Source: Candidatus Kaiserbacteria bacterium
GTDB lineage: Bacteria; Patescibacteriota; Minisyncoccia; Phycocordibacterales; UBA2100
Assembly: GCA_003545515.1 (NCBI GenBank)
Contig: DPYD01000032.1
Location: forward strand, 1-13,401
DNA length: 13,401 nt
Direction: 5' to 3'
Shown here one piece after another: positions 6,374-13,059 of the stretch. Position 1 is the stretch's first letter, and each line of letters starts with the position of its first letter. The notes below the pieces were generated by a model. It was given only the letters and a program-made list of their open reading frames with translations. It did no database searches and was not told where the DNA came from. The position numbers and the translations under genes are program-made.

Positions 6374-7597
6374 TCAGACAGAGCCAAGCCGGTGGCCAAA
6401 CTTGCGCTTTTTTGTGGACAGGTATCGACGGTTCACGACCGTAGGTACTGTCTCAAGCGGCACACGTTTTACCACCCGTATCCCATGCGCTTTCAGCGCC
6501 TTAATCTTCTCCGGATTATTCGTGAGTAACGAAATATGTAGAACGCCCAAATCGCGCAATATATCGGAAGCTATTCCGTATGTACGTAAATCGGGAGCAA
6601 AGCCCAATGCGCGGTTTGCTGCAACGGTATCCATGCCGCATGCTTGGTGCGCGTACGCCTTTATCTTGTTAGCCAATCCGATGCCACGCCCTTCTTGATC
6701 CAAGTACAGAAGCACGCCGCCACCCGCCCGCTGTATCATTTCAAAGCTCATTCGCAGTTGCTCACCACAATCGCAGGTAAGCGAACCGAGCGTATCTCCG
6801 GTCAGGCATCGTGAGTGGACGCGCGTAAGCATCGGAGATGTCACATCGCCTAGTATCAGCGCCACATGCTCGCGTTTGTCGAGCGTAGAGTGATACACGT
6901 GCACACCGAATGTCCCGTGTGCAGTAGGTAATTGTGCCGATGCCTCCCGTACAACCGATGAGGATGCGGCATATTTAAGTGGATGTGTGCGCAGATACCG
7001 GATAATGTCTTTGATGGTCAAAATCGGCAGGTCGAATCGATCCGCCATTTTGATGAGGTCTGGCAACCGCGCCATGCGGCCGTTCTCTTTCAATATTTCG
7101 CATAAGACACCGGCGGGACCCGCACCGGCCAATTTCGCGAGTGCAACCGCCGCTTCCGTGTGACCCTGCCGCGCACGTAATCCGCCCTCACGGGCAATGA
7201 GCGGAAATACGTGCCCCGGACGCGTGATATCAGCGGGCACGGAGCGCGAACTGGTAAGCGTCCGTATAGTTTTTGCCCTGTCATGCGTTGAGGTTCCGGA
7301 TGTAATACCGTGTGCCGCATTCACAGAAACGCCAAAATTAACCTGTGTATTCTCGGTATTCTCGTGCGCAGGTACCATGAGAGGTAGCGCGAGACGTCGC
7401 GCCTGCGTGCTTTCTATGGCAACACAGACCAAACCTCTGCCATGCGTGATCATGAAGTTGACGTTCGCGGGAGTCACTGAGTCGGCAAGCATGAAAAGAT
7501 CCCCCTCGTTCTCACGACGAGGGTCGTCGACCAGTATCACGATCTTCCCCTGCTTTAGAGCGATGAGCGCCGCCGGAACCGACGAGAGCGCCTTCAT
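6374..7597 (-). CDS. ribBA: RibBA: DHBP synthase / GTP cyclohydrolase II fusion
   Basis: A 407-residue fusion supplying both branches of riboflavin synthesis. The N-terminal RibB domain makes 3,4-dihydroxy-2-butanone 4-phosphate from ribulose 5-phosphate: DDPRRENEGD (24-33), ITSGTSTHDRAKT (98-110), RPGHVFPL and GHTEA (145-149). The C-terminal RibA domain opens GTP: VHSRCLTGDTLGSLTCDCGEQL holds the zinc ligands C264, C275 and C277; YLDQEGRGIGL (298-308), DLRTYGI and LLTNNPEKI (358-365) form the catalytic and substrate sites. Both domains look intact. It overlaps ribH by 4 bases (ATGA) and is followed after 5 bases by ribD, consistent with one coupled operon. Confidence 0.97.
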   Translation of the reverse strand: MKALSSVPAALIALKQGKIVILVDDPRRENEGDLFMLADSVTPANVNFMITHGRGLVCVAIESTQARRLALPLMVPAHENTENTQVNFGVSVNAAHGITSGTSTHDRAKTIRTLTSSRSVPADITRPGHVFPLIAREGGLRARQGHTEAAVALAKLAGAGPAGVLCEILKENGRMARLPDLIKMADRFDLPILTIKDIIRYLRTHPLKYAASSSVVREASAQLPTAHGTFGVHVYHSTLDKREHVALILGDVTSPMLTRVHSRCLTGDTLGSLTCDCGEQLRMSFEMIQRAGGGVLLYLDQEGRGIGLANKIKAYAHQACGMDTVAANRALGFAPDLRTYGIASDILRDLGVLHISLLTNNPEKIKALKAHGIRVVKRVPLETVPTVVNRRYLSTKKRKFGHRLGSV

Positions 7598-8112
7598 ATT
7601 TTCTTTAGAAGCGCGATCATGGAAAGTGCGGTCATGGCCGCCTCCGCTCCCTTATTTTCGACTGCACGCGTAGCGCGCTCGATAGCATCTCTCGGATTAT
7701 ATACCGCAAGCACCTCAAAGATCACGGGAATTTCATACTGCAAAGAAACATCCATACATCCCCGACTGCATTCATTGGCTATCTGCTCGAAATGGTATGT
7801 TTTGCCCTTATAAATCGCTCCGAAAACAATGATGGCGCTGTAAGCGCCCTTCTGTGCCAATCTCTTTGCGGCGAGCGGTATCTCAAGCGCTCCGGGCACG
7901 CGCACGAACGTAAGTTGGTTTTTCTGTACGCCTTGATGTTCAAGAGTCGCAACGCAATGTTTTTCCAAACTTTTCGTCACCTCGGGACGGAACGAACTGC
8001 TTACGATCGCGATACGAACATCTGCTGTATCTCTCGTCCTGTTAGAAACAGTCAGCCGCTCCGTAGATCCTTTAGGCGCACCGGCGCGTGCGCGATTTCT
8101 AGCGGGTTTCAT
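7594..8112 (-). CDS. ribH: 6,7-dimethyl-8-ribityllumazine synthase
   Basis: RibH condenses the pyrimidine from RibD (after a dephosphorylation) with the RibB product to form lumazine, and usually assembles into pentamers or 60-mer shells. Recognised by VRIAIVSSSFRPEVTKSL, VPGALEIPLAAKRLA (72-86), GAIYKGKTYHFEQIANEC (98-115, catalytic H107), IPVIFEVLAVYNPRDAIERA and NKGAEAA (153-159). Two oddities: an N-terminal extension of about 31 basic and Thr/Ser-rich residues before the first strand, and FEVL where most family members have FGVL. It overlaps ribE by 14 bases and ribBA by 4. A shorter start inside the extension is not offered by a good in-frame ATG. Confidence 0.95.
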   Translation of the reverse strand: MKPARNRARAGAPKGSTERLTVSNRTRDTADVRIAIVSSSFRPEVTKSLEKHCVATLEHQGVQKNQLTFVRVPGALEIPLAAKRLAQKGAYSAIIVFGAIYKGKTYHFEQIANECSRGCMDVSLQYEIPVIFEVLAVYNPRDAIERATRAVENKGAEAAMTALSMIALLKKI

Positions 8113-8707
8113 GGCGTTTCTTTAATGATGCATTGATAAATTTATGAACATACTTTGCCACGATATCCGTCTCGACATTGACCTCAAGACCAACCGTCGC
8201 GTGCGCAAGTGTCGTGCGATCTTTCGTGTTCGGGATAATTCCGATACTGAAACCCGTATCGCTCACCTTGAGCAACGTCAGAGAAACACCGTCGATTGCT
8301 ATGGATCCTTGTTCAACCATATGGTTCAAGATTTTTTCAGGGGCGGCAAATGAAATAACGCGACTGTTGCCGCTACGCCGTATGCGCGTTATAGTCGCAG
8401 TGCCATCCGCGTGTCCCTGCACGATATGCCCGCCGAAGTGGCCGCCGATCCTCAATGGTAATTCCAGATTGACAGCGGCGTTTAATTTCAAGCCCCCCAG
8501 CGTCGTCCTGCGCAACGTTTCCGACATGACGTCGAAAGCAAAGACCGTTTCCGTTGGAATTTTACTGATAGTCAGGCATACGCCATTGACCGCAATACTC
8601 GCACCAATGGTAAGCTGCTCTATCAGTCCCGCCGTCGCTTCAACGTGCAGGCGAGTTGCAGTCTTTTTCTTGACCGTCCCCTGATGTTCAATGATGCCGG
8701 TAAACAT
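8099..8707 (-). CDS. ribE: Riboflavin synthase, alpha subunit
   Basis: The enzyme dismutates two lumazine molecules to riboflavin. The 202 residues hold the two tandem lumazine-binding barrels: repeat 1 with MFTGIIEHQGTV, NGVCLTI, MSETLRRTTL; repeat 2 with GGHFGGHIVQGHADG, GSIAIDGVSLT, IPNTKDRTTL and the final ETDIVAKYV. The ATG at 8707 is certain because MFTGIIE is the family's invariant beginning; the frame stays open to 8863 but only through the riboswitch. AGGGGG (8720-8715) lies 7 bases before the ATG and is buried in a hairpin of the FMN switch, so translation of this first gene is probably flavin-controlled. Called ribE here (ribC in some nomenclatures). Confidence 0.97.
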   Translation of the reverse strand: MFTGIIEHQGTVKKKTATRLHVEATAGLIEQLTIGASIAVNGVCLTISKIPTETVFAFDVMSETLRRTTLGGLKLNAAVNLELPLRIGGHFGGHIVQGHADGTATITRIRRSGNSRVISFAAPEKILNHMVEQGSIAIDGVSLTLLKVSDTGFSIGIIPNTKDRTTLAHATVGLEVNVETDIVAKYVHKFINASLKKRHETR

Positions 8708-8713
8708 AGAGAA

Positions 8714-8749
8714 ACCCCCTCTTCGGGGGTGTGAATATAAAACCACCCC
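8714..8749 (-). promoter_or_regulatory. Expression platform of the FMN switch: SD-sequestering hairpin with alternative pairing
   Basis: On the minus strand ACCCCC (8730-8725), GAAGA and GGGGGT (8719-8714) form a hairpin that hides the ribE Shine-Dalgarno. GGGGTG (8749-8744), which begins in the 3' strand of riboswitch helix P1, can instead pair with CACCCC (8731-8726), freeing the SD. FMN binding locks P1 and should favour the hairpin, switching translation off. A terminator role is less likely because only TTTCTCT follows. Confidence 0.65.
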
Positions 8750-8925
8750 TTCTTTTATCCCGACTATACGGTCGGTCGCGGAATCTAACCGCAGTCGTTC
8801 CCGCTCTTTGCGAACAAAGGGCGGGATCGTGGACTCGCTTCTTTGTCCGCGTATGACACGCAAACAAAGAGCTTTACCACCGATCGGGATTTTCCGCCAC
8901 CCGGCAGATCACCCTACCCCGAAGG
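8748..8925 (-). ncRNA. FMN riboswitch (RFN element)
   Basis: The minus strand carries the conserved RFN blocks in order. P1 is CCTTC (8925-8921) with GAAGG (8752-8748). Then come CGGGGTAGGGTGA, AAATCCCGATCGGTGGTAAA, an expanded P3 arm (CTTTGT/ACAAAG), GAGTCCACGA, a P5-type arm closed by a TTCG tetraloop (CCCGC-CTTTG-TTCG-CAAAG-GCGGG), the P6 hairpin GCGG-TTAGATT-CCGC, and GACCGACCGTATAGTC before P1 closes. It lies in the leader of ribE-ribH-ribBA-ribD, as expected. One oddity: loop L2 is interrupted by a 16-base helix (8908-8893), described under findings. FMN is the ligand by family; control appears translational. Confidence 0.95.
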
Positions 8926-8932
8926 AACCTTC

Positions 8933-8961
8933 ATCGTATCCGATGTGCGCTTTGAAATCAA
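8933..8961 (-). promoter_or_regulatory. Promoter of the riboflavin operon
   Basis: TTGATT (8961-8956) and TACGAT (8938-8933) on the minus strand are spaced by 17 bases. Transcription would start near 8926, just at the 5' edge of riboswitch helix P1. The -35 box begins 17 bases after the purN stop, so the operon brings its own promoter. Confidence 0.7.
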
Positions 8962-8978
8962 ATGGAGCGTATTCTTAA

Positions 8979-9653
8979 TTATGCTCTGGGGATATATTGG
9001 TATCCTGGGGGGAAAGTGAGCGACCTCGCGCTCTTACCATCCCACCGGATATCTCCATGGACGACCATGTTGGTGATTTTTGGTTGCCATTCGTGCTCGG
9101 CCTTGTTCACCGCTTTCGCGATTTCATCTGCGGACATTCCCCTCGTGAGCGACACGCGGTGCTCGAAAAATGCGGGGCCGCGGTCCATCTCGTCAGTCAC
9201 GAAGTGCATCGTGAAGCCGGATTCGGTTATTTCGCCCGCATCAAACGCGGCCTTCACGGCCTCGTGGATATGATGCCCGTACATGCCTTTTCCGCCGAAA
9301 CGATGGTTGAGTTGCGAGAGAAGAGCGGGGTGGATATTGAACGTCCTTCGCGGGTCAAGTCCGTGCACTTGCCGCAACCATCCAGAAAGCGCCACCCAAA
9401 TCTCGCTTTTTCTTATTGCAGTCTTTTGCAAAACACTAGAATAGCTCTCAGCGTCGTAGGGACCAGCGAAATAAACGAATGGCACGCCGAGTCGGTCGGC
9501 ACGCATGCGCACGCCACCATGCTCATGGTTTGAAACAATGGCGACGATATCAGCATCCAGATCCCCGCCCCGGCTATGATTGACCATGTTCTCGAATCCG
9601 GAGCCACCTCCTTCTTTGGTGCCGGATGCGAAAACAATGATTTCCGGCCGCAT
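8979..9653 (-). CDS. purN: Phosphoribosylglycinamide formyltransferase, PurN type
   Basis: PurN transfers the formyl group of 10-formyl-tetrahydrofolate to GAR, step 3 of purine synthesis. The 224-residue protein has the catalytic triad in family positions: N106 and H108 in FNIHPALL, and D154 in [11 protein letters not shown]. The N-terminus ([20 protein letters not shown]) is the phosphate-binding region. The ATG at 9653 puts the catalytic N and H at the same numbers as in E. coli PurN; longer starts at 9671 and beyond would run into the -10 region or purT. It is divergent from purT, which does the same step with formate and ATP. Its last 36 codons are duplicated at 5139-5249. Confidence 0.92.
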   Translation of the reverse strand: MRPEIIVFASGTKEGGGSGFENMVNHSRGGDLDADIVAIVSNHEHGGVRMRADRLGVPFVYFAGPYDAESYSSVLQKTAIRKSEIWVALSGWLRQVHGLDPRRTFNIHPALLSQLNHRFGGKGMYGHHIHEAVKAAFDAGEITESGFTMHFVTDEMDRGPAFFEHRVSLTRGMSADEIAKAVNKAEHEWQPKITNMVVHGDIRWDGKSARSLTFPPGYQYIPRA

Positions 9654-9687
9654 AGACGACTCAGTATACATTGGTATGATGCCTTTC
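9654..9687. promoter_or_regulatory. Overlapping divergent promoters of purN and purT
   Basis: The 34-base gap holds both -10 boxes. For purT, TGG-TATGAT (-10 at 9675-9680, extended TGn type) ends 7 bases before the purT ATG at 9688, predicting a leaderless mRNA. For purN, TATACT (9668-9663, minus strand) ends 9 bases before its ATG at 9653, leaving at most a few leader bases. The boxes are 6 bases apart, so the two complexes should exclude each other. The -35 regions are weak and lie in the opposing coding sequence. Confidence 0.6.
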
Positions 9688-10878
9688 ATGAGAAAGTTCG
9701 GCACCCCCCTCAAGCGATCGGCCATAAAGATCTTACTCCTCGGAAGTGGTGAGCTGGGCCGCGAGGTCGCCATCGAGGCGATGCGGCTCGGCGTGGAGGT
9801 AATCGCCTGCGATCGATACAAGAACGCTCCTGCAATGCAGATGGCTCACCGCAACTACACATTCAATATGCGCGAAGGGAAAAATATCCGTAAGATCGTC
9901 GAAAAAGAAAAACCAGACTTTATCGTCCCTGAAATAGAAGCCATCGCAACCGACACGCTTGTCGAGTTGGAAAAGGAAGGGTGGACCGTCATTCCCCGCG
10001 CCATCGCGACGAAGCTGACAATGGATCGCGAGGGCATCCGTCGTCTTTCGGCAGAGAAGCTAAAACTGCCTACTTCTCCATACCACTTTGCATCGAGCTT
10101 GAAGGAACTTGAAAAAGGAGCGCTTGATGTCGGATTTCCATGCGTAATAAAACCTACGATGTCCTCATCTGGCCACGGTCAGAGTGTCGCGCGAAAATCA
10201 GCAGACTTGAAAAAAGCATGGCATTTCGCCATGACAGACACGCGTGTAAAAACGGGTCGCGTAATCGTGGAAGGGTTTATCGACTTTGATTATGAAATCA
10301 CACTTCTCACAGTGCGACACGCAAAAGGTATTTCATATTGCGCACCGGTCGGCCATCGCCAGGTGAATGGCGACTACGTCGAAAGTTGGCAACCGCATCA
10401 GATGTCGAAGAAAGCCCTAAAGAAAGCGCAAAACATCGCGAAGAGAATCGTAAACGAGCTGTGCGGAGCGAAAGGGCGCGGTATCTTCGGCGTCGAACTT
10501 TTCGTGAAAGGCGACAAAGTTTGGTTTTCTGAAGTATCTCCACGACCTCATGACACCGGCATGGTGACAATGGTATCGCAAACAATGAGCGAGATGGAGC
10601 TTCATGTCCGCGCAATTCTCGACCTACCGATTCCGGGAATACCCTGTGTTCCGGGCGCTTCATATGCAATTCTCGCGCACGGCAATATGAAAAATCCAAC
10701 CTACGAAGGTGTGTCTGATGCACTCAAAATCCCCGGCACGCATATCCGCATATTCGGCAAGCCGGAAGTCATCGGCCACCGCCGCATGGGTGTCGCTCTC
10801 GCCATCGGCAAAACCGTCGCCGAAGCCCGCAAAAAAGCGATGGCGGCGGCGAAAAAAGTAAAAATTATCGAAGGCTGA
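9688..10878 (+). CDS. purT: Formate-dependent phosphoribosylglycinamide formyltransferase PurT
   Basis: PurT makes formyl-GAR from GAR, formate and ATP, independent of folate. This ATP-grasp protein of 396 residues matches E. coli PurT almost throughout: [20 protein letters not shown] at the N-terminus, [126 protein letters not shown] and [19 protein letters not shown] (metal and ATP site). The ATG at 9688 ([16 protein letters not shown]) aligns with the E. coli N-terminus and is chosen over ATGs at 9676/9679 inside the -10 box. It converges with the small membrane-protein gene at 10887 with 8 bases between. Confidence 0.97.
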   Translation: MRKFGTPLKRSAIKILLLGSGELGREVAIEAMRLGVEVIACDRYKNAPAMQMAHRNYTFNMREGKNIRKIVEKEKPDFIVPEIEAIATDTLVELEKEGWTVIPRAIATKLTMDREGIRRLSAEKLKLPTSPYHFASSLKELEKGALDVGFPCVIKPTMSSSGHGQSVARKSADLKKAWHFAMTDTRVKTGRVIVEGFIDFDYEITLLTVRHAKGISYCAPVGHRQVNGDYVESWQPHQMSKKALKKAQNIAKRIVNELCGAKGRGIFGVELFVKGDKVWFSEVSPRPHDTGMVTMVSQTMSEMELHVRAILDLPIPGIPCVPGASYAILAHGNMKNPTYEGVSDALKIPGTHIRIFGKPEVIGHRRMGVALAIGKTVAEARKKAMAAAKKVKIIEG

Positions 10879-10886
10879 GGAAAACG

Positions 10887-11150
10887 TCAACGTGCAAAAA
10901 ACATTACGTACGTGATAAATAAGATTCCAAATATCACGAGAGCAATAATTTTTGTTCTAACCTTAAACGGACCGAGTAGTCCCAGACCGAACAAGAACGA
11001 TAACACTGCTGAAAAGGCAAAAATAGCGAGTAGTTGAGAAAAGCTTTCTGCGCCAGGTCCGCCACCGCCCATAGCGACAACAAATACAGCGACGCATGCA
11101 ACTATGAGAGAACACGCTAATGCCATCTTAACGCTGTCGTTCCAGGCCAT
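10887..11150 (-). CDS. Small membrane protein of unknown function
   Basis: Eighty-seven residues with three hydrophobic segments (about 9-29, 38-58 and 65-84) separated by a Gly-rich loop (MGGGGPG) and a short basic loop (KVRTK). No family is recognised. It starts at an ATG 15 bases after the murA stop on the same strand, so it is probably co-transcribed with murA. The membrane topology is clear; the role is not, and co-location with murA does not by itself imply an envelope function. Confidence 0.6.
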   Translation of the reverse strand: MAWNDSVKMALACSLIVACVAVFVVAMGGGGPGAESFSQLLAIFAFSAVLSFLFGLGLLGPFKVRTKIIALVIFGILFITYVMFFAR

Positions 11151-11165
11151 AAGATAAAGAATACA

Positions 11166-12467
11166 CTATTCCACCGCCTCGACAGATGCGCCGAGTTCTT
11201 GTAAGCGTTCGTGGAGATTCTCGTAGCCGCGGTTGATCGGGTACACATCGGTGAGCATGGACTCGCCTTCCGCGGCGAGCATGCCTATGAGAAGTAGGGT
11301 CGCTGGGCGGAGAGCGGGTGGTGCTTTTATATTCGCCGCGTGAAGCTTCGTCGGACCTTTTACGAGCACGCGATGTTGGTCCAAAAGCTCGACCGAAGCG
11401 CCGAGTTTGTTCATCTCGGTGTACCAATGTGCGCGCCCGTCGTACACCCAATCGTGTATCAAGGTTTCGCCATTCGCCTGTGTGGCCACGGGAACGAAGA
11501 AAGGCAGGTTGTCGATGTTGATACCAGGGTACGGGCGCGGAGCGATCTTCTCGGGGGCTGCGACGAGCTTTGATGCGTGCACCGTGATATCGCGGAGAAT
11601 TGTCCGGCCGTTCTCTGCTAGGTACGGCTCACCCCAATCGTATTTGAGCCCCATGTGCCCGAGGGTAAAAACCTCGAGCTCGAGGAAATCGCTCGGGCAG
11701 TGGGTGATGGTCATCGTCGAGCCTGTCGTCGCGGCGAGTGCGACGAAGAACATTGACTCGATCGGGTCCTCGCTGGGGTATCCCGTGATGTCGGCGTTGA
11801 TATCCTCAACGCCGTGGACGATGAGCGTGGAGGTGCCGATGCCCTCTATTTTTACGCCGCACCGATCGAGAAAGATACATAGGTCCTGCACCATATAATT
11901 GGCGCTCGCGAACTTTATCGTCGTTATACCGGGTATACGCGCCGCGGCCATGAGCACGTTCTCGACGCCCGTGTCGCTTGCCTCGTACATGATGATGTCG
12001 GCGGGTTGCATCTTCACTACCTCGACGTGGTACGAATGGGCGTCCTCATTGCCGCTTAGTTCTATACCGAGTCGCGCAAGCGCATCCACGTGCGAGCCGA
12101 GGCTTCTCTTGCCAAGGTCGCATCCGGTCGGTGCAGGCAGGTCGAAGGAGCGAAGCTGGTGCGCCAATGGTGCGGCGAAGAGCGCGATGGAGCGCGTCAT
12201 CGTCGCCGCTTTGCGATCGATTTTGGAGAGATCGAATTTCTCCGGCGGCGTTATCCGGATATCACCATTCGTCCACTCAACCTGAACGCCGATTGATCGC
12301 AATACCTCAATTAGACGCTTCACTTCCTCTATCTTCGGCATACGCTTTAGGGTCGTAGTGCCGCGATTCAAAAGCGAAGCCGCAAGAAGCACCACTGCGG
12401 CATTCTTTGATGTATTAGTTTCGACTTTTCCAGAGAGTTTTTCTCCGCCAACGACTTTGTAATTCAC
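11166..12467 (-). CDS. murA: UDP-N-acetylglucosamine 1-carboxyvinyltransferase (MurA)
   Basis: MurA transfers enolpyruvate from PEP to UDP-GlcNAc, the first committed step of peptidoglycan synthesis. The 433-residue protein has the two-domain EPSP-synthase fold with key residues in place: K21-N22 in TSKNAAV, R92 in TMTRSIALFAAP, the PEP-binding Cys at 116 (PAPTGCDLGKRSLGSHVDAL), D319 in YPGINIDNLPFF aligning with the general acid, and R387 near the end. It closes with INRGYENLHERLQELGAS. Cys rather than Asp at 116 predicts fosfomycin sensitivity by family rule. Several blocks are divergent (TNTSKN for the usual SGAKN; LRPATLLLIG for LRAxAxLxxA), as in CPR-type enzymes. The start is GTG 12467 with a perfect -10 box just upstream. 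Confidence 0.92.
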   Translation of the reverse strand: MNYKVVGGEKLSGKVETNTSKNAAVVLLAASLLNRGTTTLKRMPKIEEVKRLIEVLRSIGVQVEWTNGDIRITPPEKFDLSKIDRKAATMTRSIALFAAPLAHQLRSFDLPAPTGCDLGKRSLGSHVDALARLGIELSGNEDAHSYHVEVVKMQPADIIMYEASDTGVENVLMAAARIPGITTIKFASANYMVQDLCIFLDRCGVKIEGIGTSTLIVHGVEDINADITGYPSEDPIESMFFVALAATTGSTMTITHCPSDFLELEVFTLGHMGLKYDWGEPYLAENGRTILRDITVHASKLVAAPEKIAPRPYPGINIDNLPFFVPVATQANGETLIHDWVYDGRAHWYTEMNKLGASVELLDQHRVLVKGPTKLHAANIKAPPALRPATLLLIGMLAAEGESMLTDVYPINRGYENLHERLQELGASVEAVE

Positions 12468-12479
12468 CCGGGTATTATA
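12468..12479 (-). promoter_or_regulatory. -10 box giving a probably leaderless murA mRNA
   Basis: TATAAT (12479-12474, minus strand) is a consensus -10 box that ends 6 bases before the GTG start of murA. Transcription should begin at or within a base of the start codon; no Shine-Dalgarno is possible in that space. The -35 region is poor. Confidence 0.6.
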
Positions 12480-12517
12480 CGTTTTTTGTGCTTAGGACAC
12501 GAATCCACCGAGTACTC

Positions 12518-12546
12518 TTGTCGAATGGAATAAAAAAGAATATGGT
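12518..12546 (+). promoter_or_regulatory. Promoter of the 44-codon gene
   Basis: TTGTCG (12518-12523) and TATGGT (12541-12546) with a 17-base A-rich spacer. Transcription would begin near 12553, leaving the palindromic hairpin 12557-12576 at the very 5' end of the mRNA. Each box matches the consensus at four of six positions, so the spacing and context carry the call. Confidence 0.5.
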
Positions 12547-12556
12547 GAGTCATAGA

Positions 12557-12576
12557 GAGCTTCCGATCGGAAGCTC
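12557..12576. repeat. 20-bp perfect palindrome in the 5' leader of the 44-codon gene
   Basis: GAGCTTCCGA-TCGGAAGCTC is a perfect 10+10 inverted repeat between the proposed transcription start and the Shine-Dalgarno (AAGGAGG, 12584-12590). As RNA it gives a stable 5' hairpin of the kind that protects mRNA ends; as DNA it could be an operator for a dimeric regulator. Confidence 0.6.
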
Positions 12577-12598
12577 ATAACACAAGGAGGGCGCCGCC

Positions 12599-12733
12599 AT
12601 GCGTAAGAGACGTTGGGGTAAGCGTATTAGGATGCGCTTCGCCCATCGACCGGAAAAGCTCCTTTGGCTCATCATACTTCCGGGAGGAATGCTCCCTGGA
12701 GTTCGAGCGCTGAACGGCTACGTCTGGTGGTAG
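12599..12733 (+). CDS. 44-residue basic/hydrophobic small protein with its own transcription unit
   Basis: The ATG at 12599-12601 follows AAGGAGG (12584-12590) at an optimal 8-base distance, the strongest ribosome-binding site in the window, and the frame closes with TAG at 12731-12733. The product starts with a strongly cationic stretch (MRKRRWGKRIRMRFAHRPEK), then a hydrophobic part (LLWLIILPGGMLPGVRALNG) and ends YVWW. A promoter and 5' hairpin precede it and a convincing terminator follows 13 bases after the stop, so it looks like a complete one-gene unit. I recognise no family. A basic start plus about 15 hydrophobic residues would suit a membrane-associated small protein, a toxin- or antimicrobial-like peptide, or a nucleic-acid-binding peptide; these are guesses. 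Confidence 0.7.
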   Translation: MRKRRWGKRIRMRFAHRPEKLLWLIILPGGMLPGVRALNGYVWW

Positions 12734-12746
12734 TTGCCGACGCCTA

Positions 12747-12783
12747 AGAGACCGGATCCCATACGACCCGGTCTCTGCTTTTT
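12747..12783 (+). terminator. Intrinsic terminator of the 44-codon gene
   Basis: AGAGACCGG (12747-12755) pairs with CCGGTCTCT (12768-12776), a perfect 9-bp stem with a 12-base loop, followed by GC and TTTTT (12779-12783). It stands between the small gene and the convergent tRNA-Ile. Confidence 0.85.
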
Positions 12784-12789
12784 AGTCTG

Positions 12790-12861
12790 TGCGCGCTGAA
12801 GGGATTGAACCTTCGACCTTTCCCTTATCAGAGGAATGCTCTACCACTGAGCTAAGCGCGC
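12790..12861 (-). tRNA. tRNA-Ile (anticodon GAT)
   Basis: The minus strand gives a complete 72-base cloverleaf: acceptor GCGCGCT/AGCGCGC, D-arm GCTC-AGTGGTA-GAGC, anticodon stem TTCCT/GGGAA with loop CTGATAA (anticodon GAT), T-arm GAAGG-TTCAATC-CCTTC and discriminator A. CCA is not encoded, unlike the tRNA-Leu here. A minus-strand promoter candidate lies upstream. Confidence 0.95.
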
Positions 12862-12872
12862 AGGCCCTTATG

Positions 12873-12899
12873 TGTATCAAAAAAGGCGTGTATTGACAA
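12873..12899 (-). promoter_or_regulatory. Candidate promoter of tRNA-Ile
   Basis: TTGTCA (12899-12894) and GATACA (12878-12873) on the minus strand, 15 bases apart and 11 bases before the tRNA. The spacing is short for a standard promoter. The motif TGTGTATCA recurs on the plus strand at 12871-12879 and about 13000, which might mark a second copy of the -10 region further upstream. Confidence 0.4.
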
Positions 12900-13059
12900 C
12901 GTAAAATCTTTTCTTTTGATCACTGCGCGTACAGCTTGCATGTACCATATCGAAATGATTCTTAACACGAGAAGTTCCTCGGATGCAGTGACGCTTGTGT
13001 GTATCATATATCTCTTAGATATCGGTGCGTTGGGTTATGCACACATCCTGAAAAAACCC
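12900..13059. other. Intergenic stretch with no gene identified
   Basis: Together with the speD leader this belongs to a ~370-base gap between tRNA-Ile and speD. I see no convincing open frame with a start signal. It contains a small inverted repeat (ATATC-TCTTA-GATAT, near 13007-13021) and AT-rich patches; nothing further can be named. Confidence 0.5.

Noticed and set aside
8708..8863. Upstream extension of ribE
   Set aside because: The frame is open but lies inside the FMN riboswitch; MFTGIIE at 8707 is the true N-terminus.
9654..9821. Upstream extension of purN
   Set aside because: It would overlap the conserved start of purT, and the ATG at 9653 places the catalytic residues at normal family positions.
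12599..12783. 44-codon frame plus terminator as a leader-peptide attenuator
   Set aside because: The next gene downstream is tRNA-Ile on the opposite strand, so there is nothing to attenuate, and there is no run of a single amino acid's codons.
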